Shown here piece by piece: positions 41,847-50,362 of a stretch of DNA of 60,717 nt (within the stretch, counting starts at the first letter, position 1; every line of letters begins with the position of its first letter). The DNA comes from Rhodanobacteraceae bacterium (GTDB lineage: Bacteria; Acidobacteriota; Terriglobia; Terriglobales; Acidobacteriaceae). The DNA lies in assembly GCA_903970285.1 (NCBI GenBank), contig CAJCHN010000030.1, positions 1 to 60,717 of the forward strand, given 5' to 3'. The translations under genes were made by a program, and so were the position numbers. The notes under the pieces were generated by a model, which was given only the letters and a program-made list of their open reading frames with translations, was not told the origin of the DNA and searched no databases.

Positions 41847-43015
41847 GCCAGAGCTTCCTCAAAGGCACCGGAGGCGAATCCCGGCACATGCTTCCAGTCG
41901 GACATGGTGGCTGCAGAGTAGGTCTGGGGGCCGATCTCTCCACGGCGCCGTGCGAGGCACTCGCGAAAGGCGAAATCCGCCTGAGCTGCGCGGAAGGCGT
42001 AGGAATGATCGCGCAGGCCGCGCAGGCGGAAGCGTTCGCCGATGGCGCGGCGGGACTGTGCATCGTGTTGATGGAGCGCGGCTGCCACATCTTCGGCCGT
42101 GCGCACGACGATGATCTCGCTTACCGGCTCGAAGCAGTCGCTGATGCCGGGCCAGTCATCGCATAGCAGGCAGGCTCCGGCGCCCGCGACTTCAAAGACG
42201 CGCGTGGGTGGAGAGTAGCCGAAGTCCGCCATGGACGCGCGGTTGATGTTCATCACCATGCCGGCGGAGCAGTTGACGCGATTGTGGGCGGCGGTGGGCA
42301 CATGACCGATGTACCGAACGTTGGCAGGCATCGGCTTGCCAGCCCAGCCTTCGCCGCCGAGGAGAAAGCGCTGATCCGGCGCGAGTTCGGCGGCGCGCAG
42401 GAACAGCTCCTCCACGCGCGCCTCACGATCTGGCAGACGATTTCCAAGAAAGGCTACATCGCACAGCAGATCGGGGTCCGGCGCGACCGGGTGGTGAGTC
42501 TCGGGATCAAGCCCGTTGTACATGCTGTAATAAGCGAGAGCACCAAACTCAAGAAAGCCATCGCGGGCCCGGGGACCGCCGCCATAGGTAAGGATCGCGT
42601 CGTATCCGGAAGCCGCGTGGCGCAGCGCGTCAGCCTCATCGGCACGCATGCGCCCGATGGTGGCGGGGGCGTCCACATCCCAGATGAAGGTCATGGCGCG
42701 GGGGCCGCATTCGGCGGGAATGCGAGCTTCAAGCGCGGCATCATCCACGCCGATGCCGGAGTGCTTGACGACAAGATCGGCCTGCGAGGCAAGTTCCAGC
42801 ATGCGATCGAGGTCAGTGGTGGGTTGATAGACGATGGAGCGCACATAGCTGAAGTCGTCGGAGTCGCGATGCTGCTGCCGGCCGTATGCGTCGGGCTCCG
42901 CAAACGTAATGCTGTAGCCGAGCCGCGCCAGGTATTTGTAACAGCCACGGTAATAGGTCGCGGCGCCGTTCCAATATGAGGAGACGATGCTGGACCCGAA
43001 GGCAAAGATCTTCAT
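41843..43015 (-). CDS. CgeB-like glycosyltransferase
   Basis: The 390-residue GT-B protein is related to its neighbour. It begins MKIFAFGSSIVSSYWNGAAT, has AMTFIWDVDAPATIGRM, a donor domain starting CDVAFLGNRLPDREARVEEL, and GYSPPTRVFEVAGAGACLLC with the R-x-F-E signature. A short upstream extension to 43033 exists, but ATG 43015 overlaps the previous stop as ATGA (43015-43012), the same arrangement as at its own 3' end. Consecutive related transferases suggest that several sugars are added in turn. The substrate is unknown. Confidence 0.85.
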   Translation of the reverse strand: MKIFAFGSSIVSSYWNGAATYYRGCYKYLARLGYSITFAEPDAYGRQQHRDSDDFSYVRSIVYQPTTDLDRMLELASQADLVVKHSGIGVDDAALEARIPAECGPRAMTFIWDVDAPATIGRMRADEADALRHAASGYDAILTYGGGPRARDGFLEFGALAYYSMYNGLDPETHHPVAPDPDLLCDVAFLGNRLPDREARVEELFLRAAELAPDQRFLLGGEGWAGKPMPANVRYIGHVPTAAHNRVNCSAGMVMNINRASMADFGYSPPTRVFEVAGAGACLLCDDWPGISDCFEPVSEIIVVRTAEDVAAALHQHDAQSRRAIGERFRLRGLRDHSYAFRAAQADFAFRECLARRRGEIGPQTYSAATMSDWKHVPGFASGAFEEALA

Positions 43016-44124
43016 CGCAGCACCTCCTCGCAAATGGCGGTAAGCTCCTGGGCGCGATGCCGGCAGGTATGCCGCGCCAGGACTGTTTCCCGGCCCCGTG
43101 CCGCCAGGTCTTCCGCGGCGCTGGGATTGCTCAACAGATAGCGCAGGGCTTCAGTCATGCGCGTGCCATCTTGCGCAAGGAGAAAATCCCCTGGTCGGAA
43201 GAGCTGCTCGGTGTCTTGCCAGGGCGCTGACGCCAGGGGAATGCCGCAGGCAAGCGCCTCAAAGACCCGAATGGTGGGGATGCCGGTCATCGCGGCGGCG
43301 TACTGTTGCCGGGGCACGTGGACCGTCACCCGCGACCGCGCATACACCTCGGGCGCATCGAGATTGGCAAGATATCCGCCATAGCGCACACCGGCCTGGC
43401 CCAGACTCGCAAGCGCCTCTCTTGGATAGCGCACTCCGTAGACGACGGTCTCCGCCAGCGGACGCAACGCAGCCGCAGGCTGCAGCAGGTACTCGCAAAG
43501 CTCGCGCGAGCGTTCGCCGTCCCCCCAGTTGCCGATCCAGACGATTGTTTCCTCGCATTCGCTTTCGGAGTTGGGGCAGAAGGCTGTTGTGTCGGCGGCT
43601 TCATGGAGGGTCCATACATGGCGGACATGGAACCGCTGGCGGTAGATCGTGGCGAGCGCCCTACCGAAGGCGACGATGCCGTCAAAGCCGCGCAGACTGA
43701 AGCGCTCGATTTGTTCCGGCGATGAAGAGGCTCGGTGATGGGTATCGTGGAAGAGCAGTTTGTAGCCGAGTTGCTCGCGAAGATGGAGCAGGGTGCGGGC
43801 CATCGATGGCGGATTCCATTCATGCAACAGGACCACATCGACGCCGCGGAGGCGGTCGCGCCAAAGTTCCTCAGGGTCAAGCGGGGAATAAGTCTGCAGG
43901 TCGATGTCTGCATAGGTCTGCGCAAAGCGCTGCAAGGATTTCTGTCCGGCGGGCTCGGTTTGCAGATTGTCAATCGACCACTCACTTTCAGGCTCAAACG
44001 CGTTGACCTGATGTCCCAGGCCGCCAAGCGCCCGCAGGAGTCCGCGCAGGAAGTGAGCATTGCCATTGTTCCAATCGGAACGGAGGCTGTGGGCAAAGTA
44101 TGCGAGTCGAAGCTTAGAGTGCAT
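43012..44124 (-). CDS. CgeB/GT4-like glycosyltransferase
   Basis: The protein of about 370 residues starts MHSKLRLAYFAHSLRSDWNN and shares the N-terminal WNNGNAHF acceptor motif with the two downstream CgeB-like enzymes. VDVVLLHEWNPPSMARTLLH, ETIVWIGNWGDGERSREL and TGIPTIRVFEALACGIPLAS, which contains the R-x-F-E-x-x-x-C-G signature, mark the GT-B donor site. ATG 44124 overlaps the upstream glycosyltransferase stop by 11 bases; the ATG at 44172 would overlap more. It is coupled to the next gene by ATGA. Confidence 0.83.
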   Translation of the reverse strand: MHSKLRLAYFAHSLRSDWNNGNAHFLRGLLRALGGLGHQVNAFEPESEWSIDNLQTEPAGQKSLQRFAQTYADIDLQTYSPLDPEELWRDRLRGVDVVLLHEWNPPSMARTLLHLREQLGYKLLFHDTHHRASSSPEQIERFSLRGFDGIVAFGRALATIYRQRFHVRHVWTLHEAADTTAFCPNSESECEETIVWIGNWGDGERSRELCEYLLQPAAALRPLAETVVYGVRYPREALASLGQAGVRYGGYLANLDAPEVYARSRVTVHVPRQQYAAAMTGIPTIRVFEALACGIPLASAPWQDTEQLFRPGDFLLAQDGTRMTEALRYLLSNPSAAEDLAARGRETVLARHTCRHRAQELTAICEEVLR

Positions 44125-45244
44125 CGACAACAAGCTCCTCCAATGCTTCGTCGCTCTCGTTGTCGTCTGCAAGTAGAGAGTGGTAAAGCGCCAGGTAACT
44201 GGAGGTCATGCGTTCCGCGGTGAACTGTCGAGCCCGTGTCGAGGAGGCAAGCTGCGCCTGATGTAGCGCATCGGGATCGATAGAGAGCGCGCTCAGGAGT
44301 GCCTCCAACTCGGCTGCATTCTTGAAGTAAAGCGCTGCGTCTCCCCAGACTTCGCGCATCGAATCAAGATTCCGGGCGAGCACCGCGCAGCCGCACAGCG
44401 CGGCCTCCAGCGGAGCGAGACCAAAAGGCTCATACACCGACGCAGCGATGTAGACGCTGCTCTGCTGCAACAAGCAAGCAAGCTCGGTCTCACCCAGGCG
44501 GCCCAGGAATGTAACTGCCGAAGGAAGCGCCATCGGTGCGCCATCGAATGATGCTTCCCCTGCCAGCATCACCGGCATGGAGGAAGTGATCTGGCGCAAA
44601 ATGGACAAGCCCTTAGCCTCATCCCACAGGCGACCGGCCGTGACCGCCTGGAGTTTGCGCTGACGTTCGGGAGTGTCGCAGGCTGGCATCGTTCGGCCGT
44701 TATAGATCACTTCGGAACGACAGTTCACATGTAAATGCTGCCGGAGTGCATGATGCATCCACCGCGTTGGAGCGACGACAGCGTCTGCGCCATCCAGCCC
44801 TCGCTGTACCAGATTTCGATATCGATCCAGCCACCCCGATCCGTTCAGCAGGTCTGGTTTCGCGGCTGCAGCCCAGCTCATCACGTCGCTGTGCGCAGTG
44901 ATCACCTTGGGGAGATCGAGCTCGAGTGCACCCCAGCAGAACTGGCTGCTGTGGAAAATATCTGGAGAGAAGCGGCGAATGACCTCATGGAGGATCTTGT
45001 CGCCAGAGGCGAACACCGTATCGTTCTCTTGCATCCACTCAAGCGGGACGTCGCACGGTTGATAGTCGAAGGACCTGCTCCATCTTCTGGCGGTCTGCGC
45101 CAACCAGGCGCTCTGTGATGAAACTGGGGCTCGCCCGAAGCTGACGAGGGCCACATCATGCCCCAGTGCCAGCAAACCTTCGGAAAGTTCTCGGGTAAAG
45201 GTCCACACGCCACCGACGGTGTCGGTCGTCAGCAGGACGCGCAT
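44114..45244 (-). CDS. Glycosyltransferase family 4
   Basis: The 376-residue retaining GT-B transferase begins MRVLLTTDTVGGVWTFTREL, the glycogen-synthase-like GT4 start, with VVAPTRWMHHALRQHL as the usual linker, AVTAGRLWDEAKGLSILRQI opening the donor domain, and VYIAASVYEPFGLAPLEAAL with the E-x7-E motif. It probably transfers a hexose from a nucleotide sugar to a growing glycan. The gene overlaps the radical SAM gene by 16 bases upstream and the next transferase by 11 bases downstream, as expected within an operon. Confidence 0.9.
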   Translation of the reverse strand: MRVLLTTDTVGGVWTFTRELSEGLLALGHDVALVSFGRAPVSSQSAWLAQTARRWSRSFDYQPCDVPLEWMQENDTVFASGDKILHEVIRRFSPDIFHSSQFCWGALELDLPKVITAHSDVMSWAAAAKPDLLNGSGWLDRYRNLVQRGLDGADAVVAPTRWMHHALRQHLHVNCRSEVIYNGRTMPACDTPERQRKLQAVTAGRLWDEAKGLSILRQITSSMPVMLAGEASFDGAPMALPSAVTFLGRLGETELACLLQQSSVYIAASVYEPFGLAPLEAALCGCAVLARNLDSMREVWGDAALYFKNAAELEALLSALSIDPDALHQAQLASSTRARQFTAERMTSSYLALYHSLLADDNESDEALEELVVDAL

Positions 45245-46563
45245 GCGAACTCCTGTGCATCGGCCTCTAACTCAGCAAGAGGTCGCGGAGCCTGCTCCTG
45301 AATATCGCTCCAGCCCCTGGCTGAGAAGAGCTGCAGGTAGTGCGCATGGGCGCGCTCCCATGCCTGCTCATCCGGCTGGGCGCCGAAGGTAGTGACGTAC
45401 TCCGGACTGCCGGGGAAAGGAAACATCGGCACCGGCTCGGAGACCCAGACGCCATGCGCCTTCAGGTTGCTCTGCCAGGCGGCGACCTGCTGCGGATCGT
45501 CTTCGGGCACTTTGATGAGGTTGGCCTGCACCCATGGGATGCGCCGCTTCGCATACACGAGGAGTTCCGTGATGCGGTCGGTGGTGATGCGGCAGTTCTT
45601 GTTCATCGCATCGCGGCCTTCGTTGGTGATGGACTCAATACCGCACTCGAACGAGACGCAGTGAGCTGCTGCGAGCAGATCGAGCGACTCCTCGTTCCAT
45701 AGATCGATGCGGGTCTGGAAACCGATGGAAACGGGGCGGCGCGCGAGCTCTTCGAGCAGCACACGTACCTGCTTGCCGACGCCGAAGATTTCGTCGATGA
45801 AGTAGATGTAGTCCACACCGCGGGCGATGAGCTGGTCGATCTCCGCCAGCACCGCAGGAAGCTGGCGCTCTCTATATTTGTTGCGGAAAAGCGTCTTATT
45901 GCAGAAGGTGCAGGAGTACGGGCAGCCGCGAGCGAACTCCACCTCCGCCCCGCGCTTGAGGTGATCCGCACCGTTGCCGGGGAAGATGTGATGCAGGTGG
46001 GAGTGGCGCTCCACCGGATAGTCTGAATAGTCGAGTGCCGGTACCGCCTGCATATCCACGACCCCCAGACCGGGTGTGCTGTGATAGGCGCCGGTCGCTT
46101 GATCGCGCCAGCAGCAACCCGGGATCATCTCCCACGGCAGCGTAGCAAGTTGTGGAAGCGTCTGATCCGGTTCTCCCCGCAGCACCACGTCGGCGCCTGT
46201 CTTCTCCATGGTTGCGCGCGGCGTGACCGATCCATGCGGCCCGATGATTACGACCGTGCTTTTGCGCTGAAGCGCTGAGATCCAGCGGCGCGGCAGGCGG
46301 AGTTCGGGCTGAGGACAGCGCCAGAAGAGGTAGGAAGGGGCAGTCGGGATCACCAGGAAATCTTCGGCAAAAGGTTCAAGCCGCTGCAATACCTGCTCGT
46401 GAGCCAGGTCTTCCATGAGCGCGTCAATCAGCAACACCTCGTGTCCGGCGGCGCGAAGCATCTCCCGGGTGGAGAGCAGTTCAAGTGGGAAATGAGGCTC
46501 GCGGCAACCGAAGTATGTTGAGCCCGCAAAAGTCCAGTTTGGATTGACGAGAGCGTACTTCAT
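45229..46563 (-). CDS. B12-binding-type radical SAM protein
   Basis: The 444-residue protein has an N-terminal Rossmann-like, B12-binding-type domain (residues 1-150: YALVNPNWTFAGSTYFGCRE, TVVIIGPHGSVTPRATMEK) and a radical SAM barrel with the cluster motif ARGCPYSCTFCNKTLFRNKY (CxxxCxxC), the YIYFIDEIFG strand and FECGIESITNEGRDAMNKNC. The B12 lower-ligand motif DxHxxG is not visible, so cobalamin binding is doubtful. It matches the group found with the TIGR04290-type methyltransferase (TIGR04295-like, from memory). It may methylate or rearrange a sugar or lipid. ATG 46563 overlaps the epimerase stop as ATGA. Confidence 0.87.
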   Translation of the reverse strand: MKYALVNPNWTFAGSTYFGCREPHFPLELLSTREMLRAAGHEVLLIDALMEDLAHEQVLQRLEPFAEDFLVIPTAPSYLFWRCPQPELRLPRRWISALQRKSTVVIIGPHGSVTPRATMEKTGADVVLRGEPDQTLPQLATLPWEMIPGCCWRDQATGAYHSTPGLGVVDMQAVPALDYSDYPVERHSHLHHIFPGNGADHLKRGAEVEFARGCPYSCTFCNKTLFRNKYRERQLPAVLAEIDQLIARGVDYIYFIDEIFGVGKQVRVLLEELARRPVSIGFQTRIDLWNEESLDLLAAAHCVSFECGIESITNEGRDAMNKNCRITTDRITELLVYAKRRIPWVQANLIKVPEDDPQQVAAWQSNLKAHGVWVSEPVPMFPFPGSPEYVTTFGAQPDEQAWERAHAHYLQLFSARGWSDIQEQAPRPLAELEADAQEFACASC

Positions 46564-47663
46564 GCGACGCCCTCGGTCATCAACTGGGCCGTGGGCAGGA
46601 AGTCGCGACGCTTTTCTTCCCCGGTAATCTCAAGTTGATTGGCATGCCAGAAGTCTTCGATGGAATCCAGCGTGTCGTGGAGTGAACGGCGCGGCTTCCA
46701 TCCCGTCATCGCCTCCAGCTTGCCGGTTTCCGAGATGTAGAGAGGCTGATCGCCGGGCCGGACGGCGGTGTACTTCAAGTGCAGTGGCCGGCGGGTGCGG
46801 CGCTCGCACTCCCGCAGCATCTCGATGACCGAGATGCTGCGCTCCATTCCGCCACCCATGTTGAATACCTCTCCTCGCGTGACCTGCCGGTGAGCACGGG
46901 CCGCCATCATGGCGTCGATGAGGTCGTAGACGTGGAGTACATCGCGCACCTGGTAGCCGTCGCCGCACACCGTGATGGGCCGGCCTTGCAGAATGGAGTA
47001 GAGGAAGTGGGCGACCCAGCCTTGATCTTCGTTGCCGAACTGCCTTGGGCCTGCGATGCAAGACATGCGGAACACCACGGTAGGGAGGCCGTAGATGCGT
47101 GCATAATCTCGAACATACTGGTCGGCCGCGCCCTTTGAGCAGCCGTACGGAGAATGGAAGTCCAGCGCTTCCTGTTCGGTGACACCCCGAAATTCCGGCC
47201 TGCAGGCCGTATAGCGGGTTCCACTGACTGCGACCGGAACATTCTCCAACGAGCCGTAGACCTTGTTCGTCGAGGTAAACAGCACGAAGGGCTGCCTGCC
47301 GGAGGCGCGTGCCCCCTCCAGCACGTTGAAGGTGCCCAATGCATTCGTTTCGAAGTCGCTGGCCGGGTCTTCGACTGAGGTCGTGACTGCAACCTGTGCG
47401 GCCAGATGATAGATTTCGCTGACATCCCGCGTCGCCTGGCGCACAGCCTTTGCGTTGCGGACATCACCCTCAACGATCTCCACCCGCGACCGGTCGGCGA
47501 GCGAGCGGAGCCACTTCACGTTACTCAACACTCCGCGCCGGGATAGATTATCAAAGATCCGCACCCTGAGATCCGGTCTGGCGAGCAGGCGCTCGACCAG
47601 GTTGGAGCCGATAAATCCAGCTCCACCAGTTACCAGAACGACCTCCTTGCTGACTGCCTCCAT
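46560..47663 (-). CDS. NAD-dependent epimerase, CDP-paratose/tyvelose 2-epimerase-like
   Basis: The 367-residue SDR protein has the NAD motif [35 protein letters not shown], the signature FTSTNKVYGSLENV, HSPYGCSKGAADQYVRDYAR with YxxxK, and RMSCIAGPRQFGNEDQGWVA. These blocks are typical of RfbE-type CDP-tyvelose (CDP-paratose) 2-epimerases, although island homologues may act on other NDP-sugars. None of the CDP-paratose pathway genes (rfbF, rfbG, rfbS) is nearby, so the natural substrate is open. It is coupled by ATGA to the radical SAM gene. Confidence 0.85.
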   Translation of the reverse strand: MEAVSKEVVLVTGGAGFIGSNLVERLLARPDLRVRIFDNLSRRGVLSNVKWLRSLADRSRVEIVEGDVRNAKAVRQATRDVSEIYHLAAQVAVTTSVEDPASDFETNALGTFNVLEGARASGRQPFVLFTSTNKVYGSLENVPVAVSGTRYTACRPEFRGVTEQEALDFHSPYGCSKGAADQYVRDYARIYGLPTVVFRMSCIAGPRQFGNEDQGWVAHFLYSILQGRPITVCGDGYQVRDVLHVYDLIDAMMAARAHRQVTRGEVFNMGGGMERSISVIEMLRECERRTRRPLHLKYTAVRPGDQPLYISETGKLEAMTGWKPRRSLHDTLDSIEDFWHANQLEITGEEKRRDFLPTAQLMTEGVA

Positions 47664-47733
47664 CGATTGTTCCTTCCCCTGTAGAACGCTCTGGCTGAAC
47701 CGCCGCCGTATTGCAAGTGTCTAAATGACCCAC

Positions 47734-48855
47734 TCAGGCCGTCAAGCCAAACGTGCTGAGTTCCTTGAGCATAACCTCAGCCTTATCCTCGGCCTCTTGT
47801 CCACCCAGCCATTCCGCCAGTTCGCGGAAGCCCTGTTCGTGGCTGATGCGGGGCTCATAGCCAAGCAGCCGCCTGGCCTTTGAGATGTCTGCATAGCAGT
47901 GGCGAATGTCTCCAGCACGAAATTTGTTGGTGATCACGGGTGCCCGCTCTTGACCCAGTGCGTCTGCGAGCAGCTCCGCGACGTGCCGGATCGAGATCGG
48001 AGTTCCACTGCCCACATTGATGACCTCCCCATCCGACTCAGGCCGTTCCATCGCAAGCAGGTTGGCCTGAACAATGTCATGAATACTCACAAAGTCGCGC
48101 ATCTGGTCGCCATCCTCAAACACCAGCGGCGATTTGCCGTTCAGCATGCGCGAGGCAAAGACCGCGGCAACTCCGGTATAAGGATTCGAGAGCGCCTGAC
48201 GGGTTCCGTAAATGTTGAAGAAGCGCAAGGCCGTGACCGGAATGCCGTAGTTGCGGCCGTAGATCAGGCAAAGCTGCTCCTGGTCGCGCTTTGAAAGAGC
48301 ATAGACAGAGTTGATCTCGGACGGCTTGTCTTCGCGGGTGGGAAGGGGACGCAGAAGACCAGAACATGCTTCACATTGGAGGTTCCATTCGCCGCTTCGG
48401 AGCTTCGCGAGAGAACGCACGGGAGGCGCTGCGTGCTGACCGCATTCGCTGCAGACATAGCTGCCTTCACCGTAGATGGACATGGAGGACGCAACGATAA
48501 GCTTTTCGGGCGTGTATTTGGCATCGAGCATGGCCTGCAGTAACTCGGCCGTGCCCTGCGTGTTCACGCTCATGTAGCGGCTGATCTCGTACATGGATTG
48601 GCCGACACCAACCGTGGCCGCGAAGTGAAAGACCACGTCGACGCCACGCAGTACCTCGCGCACACGGTTCGGGTCACGAACATCCCCGACGATGAGCTCC
48701 ACATCGCGGGAAAGGTAATCCGGCAGGCCGTTCTGGTGCACCTGGGGAGTGAGGTCGTCGAGGATGCGAACTTCGTGGCCGGCTTCCAGGAGGCCATCGG
48801 CCAGATGGGAGCCTACAAACCCGGCGCCGCCGGTGATCAGCACTTGTTTGCTCAT
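47734..48855 (-). CDS. NDP-sugar epimerase, dTDP-L-rhamnose 4-epimerase-like, with zinc-ribbon insert
   Basis: The 373-residue SDR protein starts MSKQVLITGGAGFVGSHLAD and continues with FHFAATVGVGQSMYEI, SSMSIYGEGSY, YALSKRDQEQLCLIYGRNYG and FNIYGTRQALSNPYTGVAAV. After SIYGEG it carries an insert with two CxxC pairs (VCSECGQ and CEACSG, about residues 130-165) that fits dTDP-L-rhamnose 4-epimerases (WbiB type), which make dTDP-6-deoxy-L-talose. The rfbBAD genes of this window could supply its substrate. ATG 48855 overlaps the glycosidase-like stop as ATGA; the longer open frame to 49017 is discounted. Confidence 0.83.
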   Translation of the reverse strand: MSKQVLITGGAGFVGSHLADGLLEAGHEVRILDDLTPQVHQNGLPDYLSRDVELIVGDVRDPNRVREVLRGVDVVFHFAATVGVGQSMYEISRYMSVNTQGTAELLQAMLDAKYTPEKLIVASSMSIYGEGSYVCSECGQHAAPPVRSLAKLRSGEWNLQCEACSGLLRPLPTREDKPSEINSVYALSKRDQEQLCLIYGRNYGIPVTALRFFNIYGTRQALSNPYTGVAAVFASRMLNGKSPLVFEDGDQMRDFVSIHDIVQANLLAMERPESDGEVINVGSGTPISIRHVAELLADALGQERAPVITNKFRAGDIRHCYADISKARRLLGYEPRISHEQGFRELAEWLGGQEAEDKAEVMLKELSTFGLTA

Positions 48856-49790
48856 AGGACGGCGAGTGACTCCCTCATCGATGAAGTTGAATTGACCGTT
48901 GCGACAGCCGGGGCATAGCGCTCCGCGGCCCACGCCGCGAAGTCGGCAAACTGCTGGTTGTCGATGGGCGGACTGGTGTGGTGCGGCTCCAATCCAAGAT
49001 GAGCGGGGGTAAAGCAAAGTGTAAGGGCAACGTTGAAAGAAGCCAGTGCTTCCATCTGGCGATCGAACCAGTCCACCGCATTCGGCCGGAACCAGTCGGC
49101 CCAGCTGAGCCCGGTGCGCAGATACTTCACCTCGTGGTCCTTCATCCAGGCCACCGCATCATCAAGCCGCGGATCTTCAAAGTGGAACCATTGACAAAAT
49201 CCCACGCTGCTATCCTGCGGGAAGGCGTCCGCGGCGAGCTTCGGGGTGCCGTCACTCTTCAGCAGCCCGAGGTAGTAGTGACGATAGTAAGAGGAGCCTT
49301 CGGCCTCTTTGTGGCGTGTCTCCGCCGGCCAGGTCGGAGGGAGATCGTACAGGCTGTACCAGTGAATGCGATCTACTTCCGGACGAAGCAGGCTGAGCGT
49401 CCGGTTCAATCCAAAAGCCTGGATCTCCTCCGCTCCAAACGATGACGCTCCTACCTCCGTAACCCACACCGGCTTGCCACTGGTGTGGCGAGCTTCGCGA
49501 ATGCGCTCAGGCCACTCGTCGATGTTCCAGTGGTTCCAATCGAGCGGAAAGCCATGAACTCCAACCATGTCCACGGAGTTCATCACTCCTTGCGCGCGCA
49601 TCAACCGCAGGAAGTCGCAATCGCAGGACGAGACTCCGCCCAGCACAATAGGAACCGCGCTGTTCACGTCGCGGATTGCCGCCGAGGCCAGTTTGACCAT
49701 GTCACCGAAGCGCGTCCAGCCGGGATCGAGCTGGAAGTTCCAGTGCGAAAGGTTGTTGGGTTCGTTCCACAGCACAAACGCTTCGACCAT
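48852..49790 (-). CDS. Glycosidase-like protein (clan GH-A type), motif order permuted
   Basis: The 312-residue protein has glycoside-hydrolase features: VEAFVLWNEPNNLSHWNF with the acid/base Glu at residue 10, IVLGGVSSCDCDFLRLM, VDMVGVHGFPLDWN, KPVWVTEVGASSFG with a candidate nucleophile Glu112, and RIHWYSLYDLPPTW. The C-terminal third (FCQWFHFEDPRLDDAVAWM, YLRTGLSWADWFRP, TLCFTPAHLGLEPHHTSPP, FADFAAWAAERYAPAV) looks like strands 1-3 of the same kind of barrel, which normally precede WNEPN. The gene may be a natural circular permutation or an N-terminally cut gene. An in-frame TGA lies eight codons before ATG 49790. Substrate unknown. Confidence 0.72.
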   Translation of the reverse strand: MVEAFVLWNEPNNLSHWNFQLDPGWTRFGDMVKLASAAIRDVNSAVPIVLGGVSSCDCDFLRLMRAQGVMNSVDMVGVHGFPLDWNHWNIDEWPERIREARHTSGKPVWVTEVGASSFGAEEIQAFGLNRTLSLLRPEVDRIHWYSLYDLPPTWPAETRHKEAEGSSYYRHYYLGLLKSDGTPKLAADAFPQDSSVGFCQWFHFEDPRLDDAVAWMKDHEVKYLRTGLSWADWFRPNAVDWFDRQMEALASFNVALTLCFTPAHLGLEPHHTSPPIDNQQFADFAAWAAERYAPAVATVNSTSSMRESLAVL

Positions 49791-50362
49791 TTGCCGAATC
49801 CAGGGAAAGTTGTGTCAGCTAGCGAACAGTTGGTACGGTCGTACGACAGAATAGCCCGGCGGCACAACCTGTAAGCTTCGAGCGAAGCTACAGTTCGCAC
49901 GTTCCGCAAGGCATGGACACTCTGAAGGTAAATTGAAGCTGCGGGTTGCTCGGCAGAGTCGAGACGCCTCAAGCCGTTCAACCTGGAACGATCGGAAGAC
50001 GACAATTCGACGAACTTCGCGGTTTGCCGCGACGGCCAGGAGGATCGTTCCCCCGCACTGGGTGGATTTCTTCGGCTGCGCTCCGCCGCTCATCAGCAAT
50101 GGGTCCAGGAGAGTAAAGGTGGGTGCAGGCGCAACTTCCATGTACTCGAAATAGGGGATTTGGAACAGAGAAGTGTCCTGTGAGTCTTGGCCTCGGCTCC
50201 CAGCTCACACTCGTCCAAGCTCCTGTTATTGCATTCAAGGACGATCACGTTTCTTGTATCATCAGAGGCTTACAAGCGATTCCCGCCAACTGATCATGCC
50301 GTAGTTCCAGGTTCAACCGCCGATCGGCCCATCCTCCCTCCTGCTTCAGAAAGGCGCTGCCT
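49791..50362. other. Intergenic region between divergent operons, with one strong hairpin
   Basis: About 570 bases separate the glycan operon (minus) from the aminotransferase (plus). No reading frame here resembles a gene. A strong hairpin occupies 49869-49893. GTTCCAGGTTCAA near 50303 resembles a tRNA T-arm, but no tRNA can be folded around it. Promoters for both directions should lie here; TTGCAT near 50235 with TTGTAT 19 bases later is a weak candidate for the plus strand. Confidence 0.4.
49869..49893. other. Hairpin in glycan/aminotransferase intergenic region
   Basis: CTGTAAGCTTCG (49869-49880), loop AG, CGAAGCTACAG (49883-49893) form an 11-base-pair stem with one bulged A. No T-run follows, so a simple terminator is unlikely; it could be an operator or an RNA structure. 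Confidence 0.5.

Noticed and set aside
50295..50330. T-arm-like GTTCCAGGTTCAA resembling the tRNA-Ile 3' half
   Set aside because: No matching T-stem, acceptor or anticodon arm can be folded; a 13-base resemblance to a common tRNA motif is probably chance.
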